In this document: piece after piece, positions 34,923-45,974 of the stretch | How positions within the stretch are numbered: the first letter of the stretch is position 1 | How the letters are laid out: the number at the start of each line of letters is the position of its first letter | Assembly: GCA_030762895.1 (NCBI GenBank) | Contig: CM061066.1 | Location: forward strand, 119,196,715 to 119,260,714 | Direction of reading: 5' to 3' | Source: Sophora flavescens | Lineage: Eukaryota > Streptophyta > Magnoliopsida > Fabales > Fabaceae | Length of the DNA stretch: 64,000 nucleotides | Position numbers and translations under genes: made by a program | The notes under the pieces: generated by a model | The model's input: the letters and a program-made list of their open reading frames with translations, nothing else | Databases searched by the model: none | What the model was told of the DNA's origin: nothing

Positions 34923-36710
34923 ATGATAGATTCCTCTAGAGGTAGGGGTCGTCGTGGATGTCGTGCTGCGAGAGTCCCTTCGCCGGCCGACCCACAGCTT
35001 TCAGATCGAGACCACCCTACCAGCACCTCTGAGGACGGGACACCTCAGGGTAATGGAGTTGCACCCCCTACCCAGCGTCATGTGGTCGGGACACAGGCTG
35101 CACCCTCATCATCCACACCTATGACAGGACCATCATCATCATCGAGACAGGAGAGTCGTGGTCCATCCGACAGGAGGATTCTTCTTATCCCCAGGGGGAT
35201 AACGAGTAAGCTAATTTAATTTTTTTAATATATATAAAGTATCGTTAATTTCTATTTACTTGTTTTTTTAATTTATTTATAACATTTATTAATGCTCTAA
35301 TTTTGCTGCAGCTATTTGCCCACGAAGGGCCCTTCTGATTCGATATCGAAGATACTGCGACGCAAGTTTGATGGTCCATGGCCTACATGGAAGGCCATCC
35401 CAGGGGGCCATAGGGATCAGTTGTTTCTAGAGTTTAAGATAACAATTTATTAAGTTATTTAAATTAAATTTACATTTTATATATATATATATATACACAC
35501 ACGAATTTCCTAACAACTGTATGTTGCAGAAAGAGTATAGGTGGGACGTAGCTTTAGAGGGTCTCGTCAGGGACATATTTGAGCATAAAGGCTCACTGGT
35601 CATGAAGAATCGGCGAACAAGGCGAGGAAGGGTAAGAATAAGGGGAAGTGGGTGGATCCCGAGATCAAGAGGCAGCTGGACCAGATCTTTGGGATACCGA
35701 GAAGTTCCAGGGAGATCCAGGCCACGGCTCGCGCGTATCGAGCTTCGATGGTGGCGCATGTGCTTGGACCGGCGGGTCTAAATCAGTCGCCCCCACTACG
35801 ACGAGATGGTAATACATTAAACTTTTGACTTATTATACTATTTAATTAATTAGTTTTCATTTTTAATTATTCTTATGAATTTAAGATTATATTTTTCTGT
35901 GCAGAAAGCGCAAAAACAGCGGGCCCCCACTGCTATGGAGTTGGTGGAGAGGACGAAGAAGTTGAAGTCGGGGACATGGGTCAACGACAAGGACCGTAAC
36001 TATGCTGTAAGCAAACAAACAATTTAGTGTTTACTTGTAATTTATTATAAATGATTTGTTAATATTGATTATAATTTTAACTAAATCTCTTCAACTATAC
36101 TTTGTAGGTGGGCTTCAACGAGAAGAAGGACGATGCCATATCACGTGCCTCACAGACGCAGGATGAGGCCTTGACTGGTGATGGGCCCAGCTCTTCTATC
36201 TCCGTCGACGATAATGCCATTTATTTGGAGGTCGTCGGGGGCAAGAACAAGAAGGGGCACGTGTATGGCCTCGGACACCTGGGAGGCGAGTTTATCGCTT
36301 CATCATCCGGCACGCCTGCTCCTTCCTACGCCGATACCGTCCCTCAGGAGCAGTTCAACCAAATGCAGGACACCATCACGCAGTTGAACGCGGAGCTTCG
36401 GGATAAGAGCGAGAGAAGCGCAGAGATGGCGAACCAGATTGCACGGTTGACTCACGCACACCAGCGGCTGATGCGAGGCGAGCATCGAGCGGGGACCCGG
36501 TTTCTTGTGGCTGGTGTTGGAGCGGATGAGGATCCGGACTCGAGTTGCTCGGGGTGATGCTCGGCGGTTGTGCCGCCTGCTGTCGTTCCTCCGATTCGCC
36601 GCCCGCCTCGATGCTGCTACTGCAGAGGACGATCGGATAGCAGACGTCGGTGGTAATGGGACGGCCGAGGATGATTGGATTCCTCCACCTCCCCCGCATC
36701 ATGACTGAAT
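34923..36710 (+). pseudogene. Second CACTA-1 gene (Ptta/En/Spm-type, Transposase_24-like)
   Basis: Exon 1 (from ATG 34923) is serine/proline-rich. Later exons, separated by short AT-rich introns, give ILRRKFDGPWPTWKAIP (about 35360), EYRWDVALEGLVRDIFEHKG (35530), a block around QLDQIFGIPRSS (35675, after a frameshift), KAQKQRAPTAMELVERT (35906) and VGFNEKKDDAISRASQTQDE (36108), then a coiled-coil-like stretch (36350-36470) and a charged/proline tail. This order is that of the plant Ptta/En/Spm transposase family, the second gene of many CACTA elements and thought to bind the subterminal repeats. At least one frameshift (near 35620) and another near 36540 are likely. Confidence 0.75.
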
Positions 36711-36904
36711 TTTTTTTTGCATATTTTTGACTTTAAACGATTCATGTACGACACTTTGGATTATTATTTTTTATATATATTCATTATTTCTTATGATTGT
36801 ATATTTCATTAGTAATTTGGTGTGTTTTATTAGTATTTTTGCTAAACTTTAAAGAAAAACAGAAAAATTTATTATTTTAAAAATTAAATTTAAAAAAATT
36901 TAAT

Positions 36905-37305
36905 AAAAACCAGTTTAGCGACCGAATTAGAAACCAATAATTCGGTCGCTAAACTTTAGTTACCATTAACAGATTGTGGTCTAGAGATTGAAAATCCGTC
37001 GCTAATATAGGTTAACAGTAACCAAAATTGGCGACCGAACTAGCGACCGATAATCGGTCGCTACAAATGGTTACCCAAAGAATGCGACCAATCGTGTAGC
37101 GACCATTTTTTATTATTTAGCGACCGAAATTACGGTCGCCATTTAGTGACCGAATTATTATTTCGGTCTCTAAAAGCTTGTCGACCAGGTTATCAGCCAC
37201 CACCATGAATCGGTCGTTAATTCGGTCTCTAACTTAAATAGCGACCGAATTAGAAAGTTTAACGACCGAATATGCCGGTCGCTAAACAGTTCTTTTTTTG
37301 TAGTG
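36905..37305. repeat. CACTA-1 right subterminal repeats
   Basis: More than ten GCGACCGAA/TTCGGTCGC copies, as at the left end, followed by TTTTTTTGTAGTG. Confidence 0.85.
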
Positions 37306-37308
37306 ATA

Positions 37309-37411
37309 ACAGAATTTGTTATATCACTTTGTAACAACTAACAACAGCTATATATTGGATACAATTGGTTATCATCATGTAACAACTAATGGATAATATC
37401 TTATTATCTCA
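37309..37411 (-). repeat. Copia H, LTR part 2 (LTR start on minus strand)
   Basis: On the minus strand the LTR begins TGAGATAATAAG, immediately after the purine-rich AGAGGGGGAGTAT that ends the pol region. This is the expected polypurine-tract/3' LTR junction. It continues across CACTA-1 at 22393. Confidence 0.85.
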
Positions 37412-38796
37412 ATACTCCCCCTCTAGTTGGAGAGCGGGGATTGCAAACTCCCAACTCCCCCAGTAAATCATGAAACTGGTTGGAACCCAAAGCCTTGGTG
37501 AAAATGTCTGCTTGTTGTTGTTGAGTGGAAACATATGAAGTGGCTATTTTGCCTGACTGTAAGTGGTCCTAAACGAAATGACAATCGATCTCGATGTGTT
37601 TCGTTCTTTCATGGAAAACAGGATTAGCAGCTATATGTAATGCTACTTGATTGTCACAATGAAGAGGAGTCGGAGAGTCATATGGGACTAGTAATGAAGA
37701 TAAAAGAGTGTGCAACCATATGATTTCACTAGTAGCATATTCCATAGCACGATACTCCGCTTCGCTGGATGAACGAGATACAATGGTTTGTTTCTTTGTC
37801 TTCCAAGAAATTGGTGTAGAACCAAGCTTCATTATGTAACCAGAAACTAAACGACGAGTAATTGGGAAATCTGCCCAGTCCGAATCGCAGTAGCCAACTA
37901 GCTGCAGATTATTGCTTTTAGGTAGAAAAATACCTTGACTAGGTGATGACTTCAAGTAACGTAACACCCTTAAAGCTGCCTCCCAATGTGCTTGGCGAGG
38001 AGTCTGCATGTGTTGACTTAAGACATGAACTGAATAAGAAATCTCTGGCCTTTTAATTGTTAAGTAAATTAAACGACCAACGAGACGCCTATAATGTGAT
38101 GGATCTTTATAATGCTCACTTTCATCTGAAGATAAGTTATGATTTTGTCCCATAGGGAACCCACATGGCTTGCAATTAAGCATGCCACATTCTTCAAGTA
38201 TATCAAGTGTATATTTTCTTTGGCCAAGAAAGAAACCTTCGGAACCTCGAGCCAGTTCAAGACCAAGAAAATATTTGAGATCTCCTAGGTCTTTCATACG
38301 GAAGCAATTATACAGATAAACCTTAAAACTATTGCATGCCTCTATGTTATTGCCAGCAATAATTAAGTCATCTACATATACAAGGACAGCAAGAAAAACT
38401 GGACCGGAGGAATAGGTGAATAAACTATGATCCGCACTGGATTGGAGAAAACCATAAGTAACTAGACTTTTAGAGAGTTTAGCATACCACTTCCGTGAGG
38501 CTTGCCGTAGTCCATACAAGGACTTTTTCAGCCGGCAAACAAGATTGGGTTGTGGAACAACATACCCTGGTGGAACATCCATATAGACCTCTTCTTCTAA
38601 ATCACCATGGAGGAAGGCATTACTTACATCCATTTGATGTAATTGCCATCCCTTAGCGTCTGCAATGGTTAGTAAACATCTTATTGTTGTCATCTTGGCT
38701 ACTGGGGAAAAAGTTTCATGAAAGTCCTCTCCTTCCACCTGTGTAAATCCTTTTGCGACCAGTTTGGCTTTATATTTGTCTCCCTCTCCATTTGCC
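37412..38796 (-). pseudogene. Copia H pol: reverse transcriptase and RNase H
   Basis: An open frame of over 400 codons on the minus strand (37569-38822) starts in fused LTR sequence and reads DKYKAKLVAKGFTQ, MDVSNAFLHGDL, SLYGLRQASRKW, the catalytic block VLVYVDDLIIAG (YVDD), then RNase H motifs YCDSDWADF, SSSEAEYRAM and HCDNQVALHIA. After one in-frame stop (DCHFV*DHLQSG) the frame continues DIFTKALGSNQF to the polypurine tract. RVT_2 family. The upstream part of RT and all of the integrase-RT linker are missing at the inversion breakpoint (38797). Confidence 0.93.
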
Positions 38797-39019
38797 TTAG
38801 TTGTTACAAACTGATATAACAAATTATGTTATATTCAGATTAGGATAAATCTTTTAAGTTAGAGATTAGTTTAGATTAGTTTTTGGGGATATCATTCTTA
38901 TCCTTGCTTCAGCCTTTGGTTCTATATATTCCCAGGCTTCTGTACGTTTCTGATTATATAGCAATACAACACACAAAATCTTCAAAGTTTATTCACAGAC
39001 TCCAAATACTTTTAGTTCA
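38797..39019 (+). repeat. Copia H, inverted LTR fragment
   Basis: LTR positions of about 72-292 in plus orientation, opposite to the LTR at 22205/37309. It begins TTAGTTGTTACAAA and ends TTTTAGTTCA. The missing first 75 bp of the LTR are found at 41045-41119 in the original orientation. Confidence 0.85.
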
Positions 39020-39021
39020 TT

Positions 39022-41044
39022 ATGACATTAGTTAGGGTTCATGAGGAAGAGGAGAAGAAAGATACCACCCATGATGAAACCAAACCCTTTGTTGTTACCC
39101 CTTCTTCACCTTACCATCTTGGCTCGTCTAACAACCCAGGAACACCGCTGGTGGCGGTGCCTCTTGTTGGAGATAACTACCGAAATTGGTCAAGATCCAT
39201 CAAGACCGCACTTCGTGCCAAAACCAAGCTCGGGTTCGTGGGCGGCACGTTCAAGAAACCAGTAGAAACAACACCAGAGTTCGATGCATAGGACAAAGTC
39301 GATTCCATGGTCACTGCTTGGATCATTAATTCAATTGATCCCACACTCCATGGAAGCATCTCGCATGCTGCAACAGCAAGGGACATGTGGCTCGACATGG
39401 AGGAACGTTTTGCTCAGACAAACGTACCACGTATTATTCAGCTATGGCGCACTCTCAGTCTGTTCCAGCAAGAACATGACATGACTGTAACTGAATATTA
39501 CAATAAATTTAAAGAACTTGTGGATGAGCTCAGCGAACAACAGTCATTACCAGAGTGCACTTGTGGAGCATCGAAAAAGATTCTGCAGAGGGAAGAAGAC
39601 AATCACGTTCATCTTTTCCTTGGAGGTGTTGATGCAGATCGGTTTGTGCACATCAAGGGAACCATCCTCAACACTGATCCACTGCCCAATCTTAGAAAGG
39701 TCTTCAACCACATCTTGAGGGAGGACGTGCGACTGAATGCAGACAAAAACAGAGAAGTCAAGCAGGAAATAGGTGCAGCTTTTCACTCTTACAGACCAAG
39801 AAACAAAGATGAGCCAAGGCCTAGATGTGAGAATTGTGGATAGATAGGTCATGAAAAATCCAAATGCTTTGAAATCATGGGATATCCTTCCAACTGGGAT
39901 ACTCGCACAACAAATAGGAAGAACAACAAGTCAGGATCAAACCCAGGAGGAGGGGCAAAGTTTGCTTGGGCCGAAGGGAATCAAAAGCAAGGCGCAGGAC
40001 ATGAGCAAAACCAGAACAATCATGCTCTTCATGGCACTCAAGGCAAGAAGAATGAGCAACATGATGTCAATAGCCATACTGGTAATCAATGGATCTTGGA
40101 TAGTGAAGCTTCCCATCCTATGACTCCACTATACTCGATCCTAGAAAATATTCATGATCTGCATGAACCTATGCATGTTTCTCTGCCCACTGGAAATTTT
40201 GTTAATGTTACCAAAGTTGGAACCATATCTTTAGGGAGTAACATGAAACTGCATAATGTTTTATTTATTCCAGAAATTTAATTGCAATCTCATATCCACT
40301 CACAAACTCACTTGTGACATGGGTTGCATGGTAACTTTTTCTATTGATGGTTGTGTGATACAGGACCAAACAACGAAGAGGACGATTGGATTTGGTGATT
40401 TGCACGAGGGGGTCTATGTCCTTAAGGTTGAATCAAATTAAGGGTCATTCATCAACAACAATTTCAAAAGATTTAAACTTTACTTGACATGCAAGGATGG
40501 GTCATACTTCCAGTCAAAATCTGTTAAAGCTTTCTAGTACTCTTAATTTTTGTTTTGATAAAGACAAGTTAGGATGTTGTGATGTATGTCATCGTGCTAA
40601 ACAATGTAGATCCTCTTTTCCTTTAAGCAATAATAAGGCAGAGAAAGTATGCCACTGTAACACACAATGGTGCACATTATTTTCTCACAATTGTAGATGA
40701 TTACTCTCGAGCATTTTGGGTTTATCTACTAAGGGAAAAATAAAACAATTAATTACTTGATCAATTTTTGCAAAATGGTGCAAACCCAATTTGACACCAA
40801 GGTAAAAATTGTGCCAAGTGATAATGGAACTGAGTTTGTAAACTCCAGAATGCAGCATTTCTTTCAAGAAGAAGGAATTATTCAGGAGACATCATGCGTA
40901 AGGACACCTCAACAAAATGGTCGCGTAGAGAGGAAGCATAGGCACATTCTTAATGTTGCAAGAGCCCTTAGATTTCAATCTAATTTACCTTTAGCCTTTT
41001 GGGGGGAGTGTGTTCAAACCGCCACCTATTTAATCAATAGGACT
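39022..41044 (+). pseudogene. Copia H gag, protease and integrase (decayed)
   Basis: The gag begins MTLVRVHEEEE and reads LVGDNYRNWSRSIKTAL, MVTAWIINSIDPTLHGS, LWRTLSLFQQEHDMTVTEYY (copia gag domains). A CCHC knuckle CENCG*IGHEKSKC has a stop in place of one residue. The protease site reads WILDSEAS, where the family has D-S-G, so the catalytic triad is altered. Then come GAG-pre-integrase (MGHTSSQNLLKL.., CCDVCHRAKQ) and integrase core pieces VDDYSRAFWVYL, SDNGTEFVNS and QQNGRVERKHRHIL with YLINRTPN. Stops at 39289 and 39841 and several frameshifts (about 40275, 40490, 40740). No recognisable primer site separates the LTR from the gag ATG at 39022. Confidence 0.9.
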
Positions 41045-41119
41045 CCTAACAACAGCTATATATTGGATACAATTGGTTATCATCATGTAACAACTAATGG
41101 ATAATATCTTATTATCTCA
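41045..41119 (-). repeat. Copia H, first 75 bp of LTR
   Basis: Identical in orientation and nearly in sequence to 37335-37411 (CAGCTATATATTGGATACAA word). The sequence following on the plus strand (ATAGATGG) continues the LINE 3' UTR interrupted at 22204. Confidence 0.85.
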
Positions 41120-41319
41120 ATAGATGGGGCCGGGGGGTCATTGAAATGTTCATCTGTTTTGGACAAGGATGTTCTAATGTTGGGCTGTGACTGTATTGTA
41201 AGCAGCTCCATCATTTAGCCCATCTTCTTATTATTTGTTGTATATATAGGTTTGAGTACACCTAATACTCCATTTAATGAATTCTTGTTTATCAAAAAAT
41301 AAAAATAAAAAATATTTGT
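41120..41319 (+). mobile_element. LINE 3' UTR and A-rich tail (continuation of 21431-22204)
   Basis: Reads GGGGCCGGGGGGTCATTG, then a GT-rich 3' UTR with TTTGAGTACACC and an A-rich tail (AAAAAATAAAAATAAAAAAT). A CATAACAA repeat at 21423-21430 and 41320-41327 could be the target duplication, but seven bases separate it from the A tail. Confidence 0.65.
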
Positions 41320-41327
41320 CATAACAA

Positions 41328-41912
41328 ACTGATAGAATTGTAGAATGGTAGCTTGTACATTCAACAGCTACTTCAGTTGAATATATATTTAATGAGAATT
41401 AATGCTATGCATATTCAGATAGTTCCTTGTTATAGTTTTCACAATTAGATTTAGAACAACTTGTAAAGTATCAAATGCGCTTCAACTCTCTTCAAAAAAA
41501 AAAAAAAAACACTTCAACAAAATATATATAAATGTCACTTTCTTTTTTGACGCATATGTTACACACTTTACCTTTTTCATATTACGTACTCCACTGTTAG
41601 CGTAGCCTAGCTCAACTTGTACAAATTGCCATCAACCTTCTCGCCTTTCATTGTCGCCAAATACCTTCTAGACACTTGTATAATTTCACCTTGAGTTCTA
41701 AATATCTAGAAAGCACATGATGTAATGAATAACATTTGATATGAATTAAATGAAAAAAACTTATATCTCTTCTTCAAGAATAGAATTACTTTTTTGTCAA
41801 AAAAGAAAGAAAGAATAGAATTACTTGTTAATTTTTTAGGCTTAATCGAGTACTGGCCTTACATAGAATATTTAGAATATAATAATCAAAATATTTAAAA
41901 AAAATAAAAGAA

Positions 41913-41951
<39 letters not shown>

Positions 41952-43246
41952 ATGAAAAAAATCAATAAATTAAAAATTAAATTCGTTAACCAGAAAAAAC
42001 ATTTTTAGGAAACGCAAGCAGTAATAGAACTTTTTTTTTATAAAAAAATAATTTAATTTTTATATACTATTAATATAAAGGAATTTTATATTTACATCCA
42101 ACGATATTTCAATAAATTGATATTGTTATTGTTTCTCTGTTTTTGGTATTTAAAAAGCACGTATGTTGAGATAGATGTTATTGTAAAACTTTTTGCTATG
42201 TTTTTATACTGTACATACTACTTTAATCTTAAATGATCAAAAGAATCCTTCAATATACCTAAGAACGAGCTTTTAAAACGAAAATGACATATTTGGGACG
42301 GTTGAAACAATTGATTGGTTCTGACTAAAAACTTGCAGAATCTTGGAATAATTCTGTTATCACATCAATGAACTGCACGCACCAGTTATTGGCTGGAAAC
42401 TCTCTTTGCTTAGCTAGCGTCCTATGTTGGTTTTATCTTGTAGGGTTTTCCAATAGCAAGTAGTAGACATCAGGAATCTCACAATATTCTGTTAATTAAA
42501 GTTTAAGATGTAAGAGCTACTTGTGTGATATAATAATCTTTTGAATCTTATCACTTGCTGTATCCCTGTTATTTTCCCTTTCTTTTGGAATCAATGAAAG
42601 TTCATTGACCTCAAAAGCATATTGGAATCTTAGAATTTACAAAGCAGATTATCTTTGAGCACCGGGTGCTCACTACCCAGTTCATTCATCTTATGAGAAC
42701 CTTGCTCCTATACCGCTATGTTGACAATCATCCAATGACGCATAAGAGGATTCGTTTCATGCGATGAGGAAAGAAGAAACTTTATGCAGTGGTCTGCAAT
42801 CGTAATCATTTTCTTTTTGACGGTTATGTGATCTGATTTGGCTCTTGTTCAGATTGAACTTTCACTTTTTTGAAAAAGAAAAGTAAAGGACCATAATTAT
42901 TGATTAGAACAATGTTTTAAACTGTCATCATGGTTTCGGTCGTGTTAAGTTTATCATAATTACGGATAATTGTTAAAAAAATATAGTTGAAGCGGACAAA
43001 TGCGGACAATTACGTTCTACGGAAAATATGGTCTCTCTAATTAATATCACATGGTTAATTCCTTACTACCTTCTACAATTCAACTTTCCTTTCTACAACC
43101 TAATCTCCTCCAGGCCACAGTTATTAGTAGCTGCCAATGATGTTTGCATTTCAGACTTAGATATATCATAATGTGTATATGTAACGTGAGAACATATTAG
43201 AATGATTTGCCTTATTATATACTATCATGATATATTTCAAACCTGT

Positions 43247-43305
<59 letters not shown>

Positions 43306-43309
43306 ATAT
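41328..43309. other. AT-rich DNA with no recognised gene
   Basis: No frame resembles a known protein. Contains A-runs near 41500, a TA run at about 41919-41948 and a longer TA run at 43252-43300 next to the MITE. Possible A-rich ends of old retroposons (about 41484 and 41890) cannot be assigned. Confidence 0.6.
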
Positions 43310-43541
43310 GGGGCAACTCAAGTGAGAGGAGTGTCGTATTGTGAGAGTGAGAGGAACAAATCTGGGTGATTAAACCATACATGGATTGTCAGGATTAGAA
43401 GTTAGTTGGTGGTAATGTGATCACTTAACAAAGTCACATGACTTTATGTTCTAACATTGATAATTCATGTATGATCCAAAGGTCCAGATTTATTCCTCTC
43501 ATCTATCGTAGTAACACATCCCTCTCACTTGAGTTGCTCAC
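43310..43541. mobile_element. MITE with 19-bp inverted ends
   Basis: Left end GGGGCAACTCAAGTGAGAGG and right end CCCTCTCACTTGAGTTGCTC are inverse, about 230 bp apart, and contain no coding sequence. Both sides are (TA)n, so the target duplication cannot be read and the superfamily stays open. Confidence 0.75.
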
Positions 43542-44930
43542 TATATATATGTATATATATATTTTCCACATGCTATACATTTCTTTTATGATTTGCCTTT
43601 TAGATTTTTCAACGAACTTAACCAGTGTTCTTTTTTTTATTTGATTCCTATGTTTGGTTTAAAGGCATCTTTTTTGGGAATGTTAGTATTACTATGAAAA
43701 ACACCATTGAGTATAGACCAATTGAAAATAAAAAATGAAAATTTAGAAAATATTATAAAATATTAAAATTAAAATAAGTATACAAAAATAGTGCATATCA
43801 ATTTTTGTTCATTCCTTGATTTTATATGGGATTCTTTTCTCTAAAATAAAAAATATATTTTTAGATAATATTAATATTGCCCATAAAAGAACTAGAGTAT
43901 AATTATAGTCTTCTCAAAAAAAAAAAAAAAGACAAAGATAAAAAACTTTATCATGTCCATGAAAAATTAGGATTCCCACCCTCTCCCATGTGAATGTTCA
44001 TTTTGGGGGAAACATAATCAAAAAGCATTCTTAAGAATGTTAATTTAAATGTGTTTGTTAAAAAAAATACCAAATATGAGAATTTAGGATCGATCTATGA
44101 GAAACTAAAATGATTCCTTCTGCTAACCGTCCTCTAAGGAGGAGTATTATTAACCGTAGTCATAAAATGCATTAAAAGTTAGTTGATAAAATTATTTTGG
44201 CCTTTAAAAAAAAAAATATTTTGGAAAAGCCGAACAGTTACAATTACAGTTGCCATTTTTCCCAATTGCGTAGTAGCTATATATATATATATATACGTTG
44301 AGTTTCTGTGCAATGAATCAATGAAGCACATCATTCTTTCAAAATTGCATCTTAATAGCTATACTTCCAAGGATGGTCACTTAAGTAGAGGTGATAACTT
44401 CTGGAAGATTATTTGCGGTGATCCTGAGTATGATTTGATGGTGTGATTATACAGGATTTTATTTTTTAGGGGCACCAATTTTTTTTTTACTTAAAATATA
44501 TGTATTAATGTATATATTAAAAAAAATTATATAAATTATTTTACTTGAGGGCTCAATCGTCTTTTAAAATTTAGACTCAAAACTTGTAAGTAGAGTTAGA
44601 ATAGGCCAACCTATTTACAATTAATATTGAATCTCAAAAGAGTGCTCTTTATAAATTATTGACAAACATCCTACAATTTATATTCAGAATGATACAATTC
44701 CAGATAATTTAGGCTCTAATGTTAAAAACAATGAAAACGAGATGATCATTTGAATGAAAATGAACATATTCTTACTGAAAATGAACATGAACACCGTAGT
44801 CATTAAAATAATTAATGGTTAATTTTTTTTGCACCTTTTTATTGACTTATAAAAAAAACACAAATTTCTTAGATCGCACTGGACACACAAAATACAAAAG
44901 ACGGCCCTGCGACCGGTGATGATAGAATTA
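43542..44930. other. AT-rich DNA with no recognised gene
   Basis: A (TA)n run at about 44277-44296 is followed by an 87-codon frame (to 44446) whose later part contains KDGHLSRGDNFWKIICGDPEYDLM. I cannot relate it to a family. The rest is low complexity. Confidence 0.5.
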
Positions 44931-45088
44931 AACATTTCTTGTGGAAATTGTCAAGGTAGGACTCTTGACAAATAGCTACAGGTGGCATCACCATATGGGG
45001 TCTTCGGCTCTTTGTAGTTTGTTAGGAATCTTTGGCTGCAACTTGTTGATCCTAATAAAATGACCAATTTCTTCATGAGTAGTAACTT
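44931..45088 (+). pseudogene. LINE-2 fragment upstream of the Tat element
   Basis: A weak match to the start of the LINE zf-RVT domain (RIKHFLWKL) with stops soon after. Its continuation is proposed at 55627, after the Tat insertion. Short and degraded. Confidence 0.35.
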
Positions 45089-45172
45089 TGTTCCTGTCGA
45101 GATCCGACTTATCGGAATCTCGTCGTAGAATGTTTGATCAAGAGAGAATAATGTGGTTGTTTTAGATTATGA
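45089..45172 (-). repeat. Tat element 3' LTR remnant
   Basis: About 84 bp (TGTTCCTG to TTTTAGATTATG) match the inner end of the 5' LTR at 55011-55097. Beyond that the two diverge abruptly, so most of the 3' LTR is deleted. Confidence 0.75.
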
Positions 45173-45344
45173 TCATGCCTCGTTTTTGCCTTCGGATTTT
45201 GGAGCTCGAACTTATAACTTTTTCTAAATTAGTGCTTGGCTTTTACAATTTGGTGTGGTACTCGGCTTACTCGAGTTTTTGGAACGCAGAATACCTGTAG
45301 GTTTTTACTTACCCTCTTAGGCATTGTTTACCTTTTTAGGCATT

Positions 45345-45790
45345 TAGTTTTCGCCTCTTTAGGTTCGCCATTTCAACCTCAACTCGATCGATTTTAGCTC
45401 GGTCAACCTTTTTAGGCTTTTGACTACCTTTTAATGTCGTTTAGCTTTATAGGCTCGGCGTTTTGACCTCAACTCGATCAATTTTAGCTCGGTCAACCTT
45501 TTTAGGTTTTTAACTACCTTTAGATGTCGTTTCGCCTCTTTAGGTTCGGCATTTCGACCTCAACTCGGTCAATTTTAGCTCGGTCAACCTTTTTAGGTTT
45601 TTAACTATCTTTATATGTCGTTTACCTTTATAGGCTCGGCATTTCGATCTCAACTCGGTCGATTTTAGCTCGATCATCCTTTTTAGTTTTTTCACTTTTT
45701 GCCACTTTAGGTCTGGCATTTCGACTTCAACTCGATCGATTTTAGCTCGGTCAACCTTTTTAGGCTTTTAGTTTTTCATAAGTAAAATTT
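45345..45790. repeat. Five tandem units of about 90 bp in the Tat 3' UTR
   Basis: AGCTCGGTCAACCTTTTTA begins units at 45396, 45486, 45577, 45667 (degenerate) and 45744, with GGCATTTCGACCTCAACTCG inside each. Such 3'-UTR arrays are known in Tat/Ogre elements and can seed satellites. Confidence 0.88.
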
Positions 45791-45974
45791 TGACCATTTA
45801 ACAGTATTCTTGCCTAATACAACTGAAAATGATTCTATTTATTTATTTTTTCGGGTGTGCCTCATTAAAACCTTCCTGGCCAAAACCTCGTGGGAAAAAG
45901 ACCGGGATAGGAAAAAGAGTACATCACCTAATTACATAACTTTAACTAAAATAAAACTTAAGGTGGGAAGTGTT

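Larger units (their letters stand above)
22394..37305 (+). mobile_element. CACTA-1: large En/Spm-type transposon
   Basis: Termini are CACTACAAAAAAA and its inverse TTTTTTTGTAGTG. A 3-bp duplication ATA lies at 22391-22393 and 37306-37308. Of the 14.9 kb, 5.9 kb is the nested element D. Order: subterminal repeats, CT-rich leader with introns, TNP2-like transposase (25174-34815), a second Ptta/En/Spm-type gene (34923-36710), subterminal repeats. Both genes are decayed. It sits inside the LTR of copia H. Confidence 0.95.

Noticed and set aside
22200..41125. 5-bp target duplication for copia H
   Set aside because: Flanks GGTAA and ATAGA do not match; at most AAT is shared, so no duplication is claimed.
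41320..41327. CATAACAA as LINE target duplication
   Set aside because: It matches 21423-21430, but seven non-A bases separate it from the A tail; too weak to assert.
44183..44446. 87-codon frame as a possible gene fragment
   Set aside because: Crosses a TA microsatellite and shows no recognisable motif; kept only as a note.
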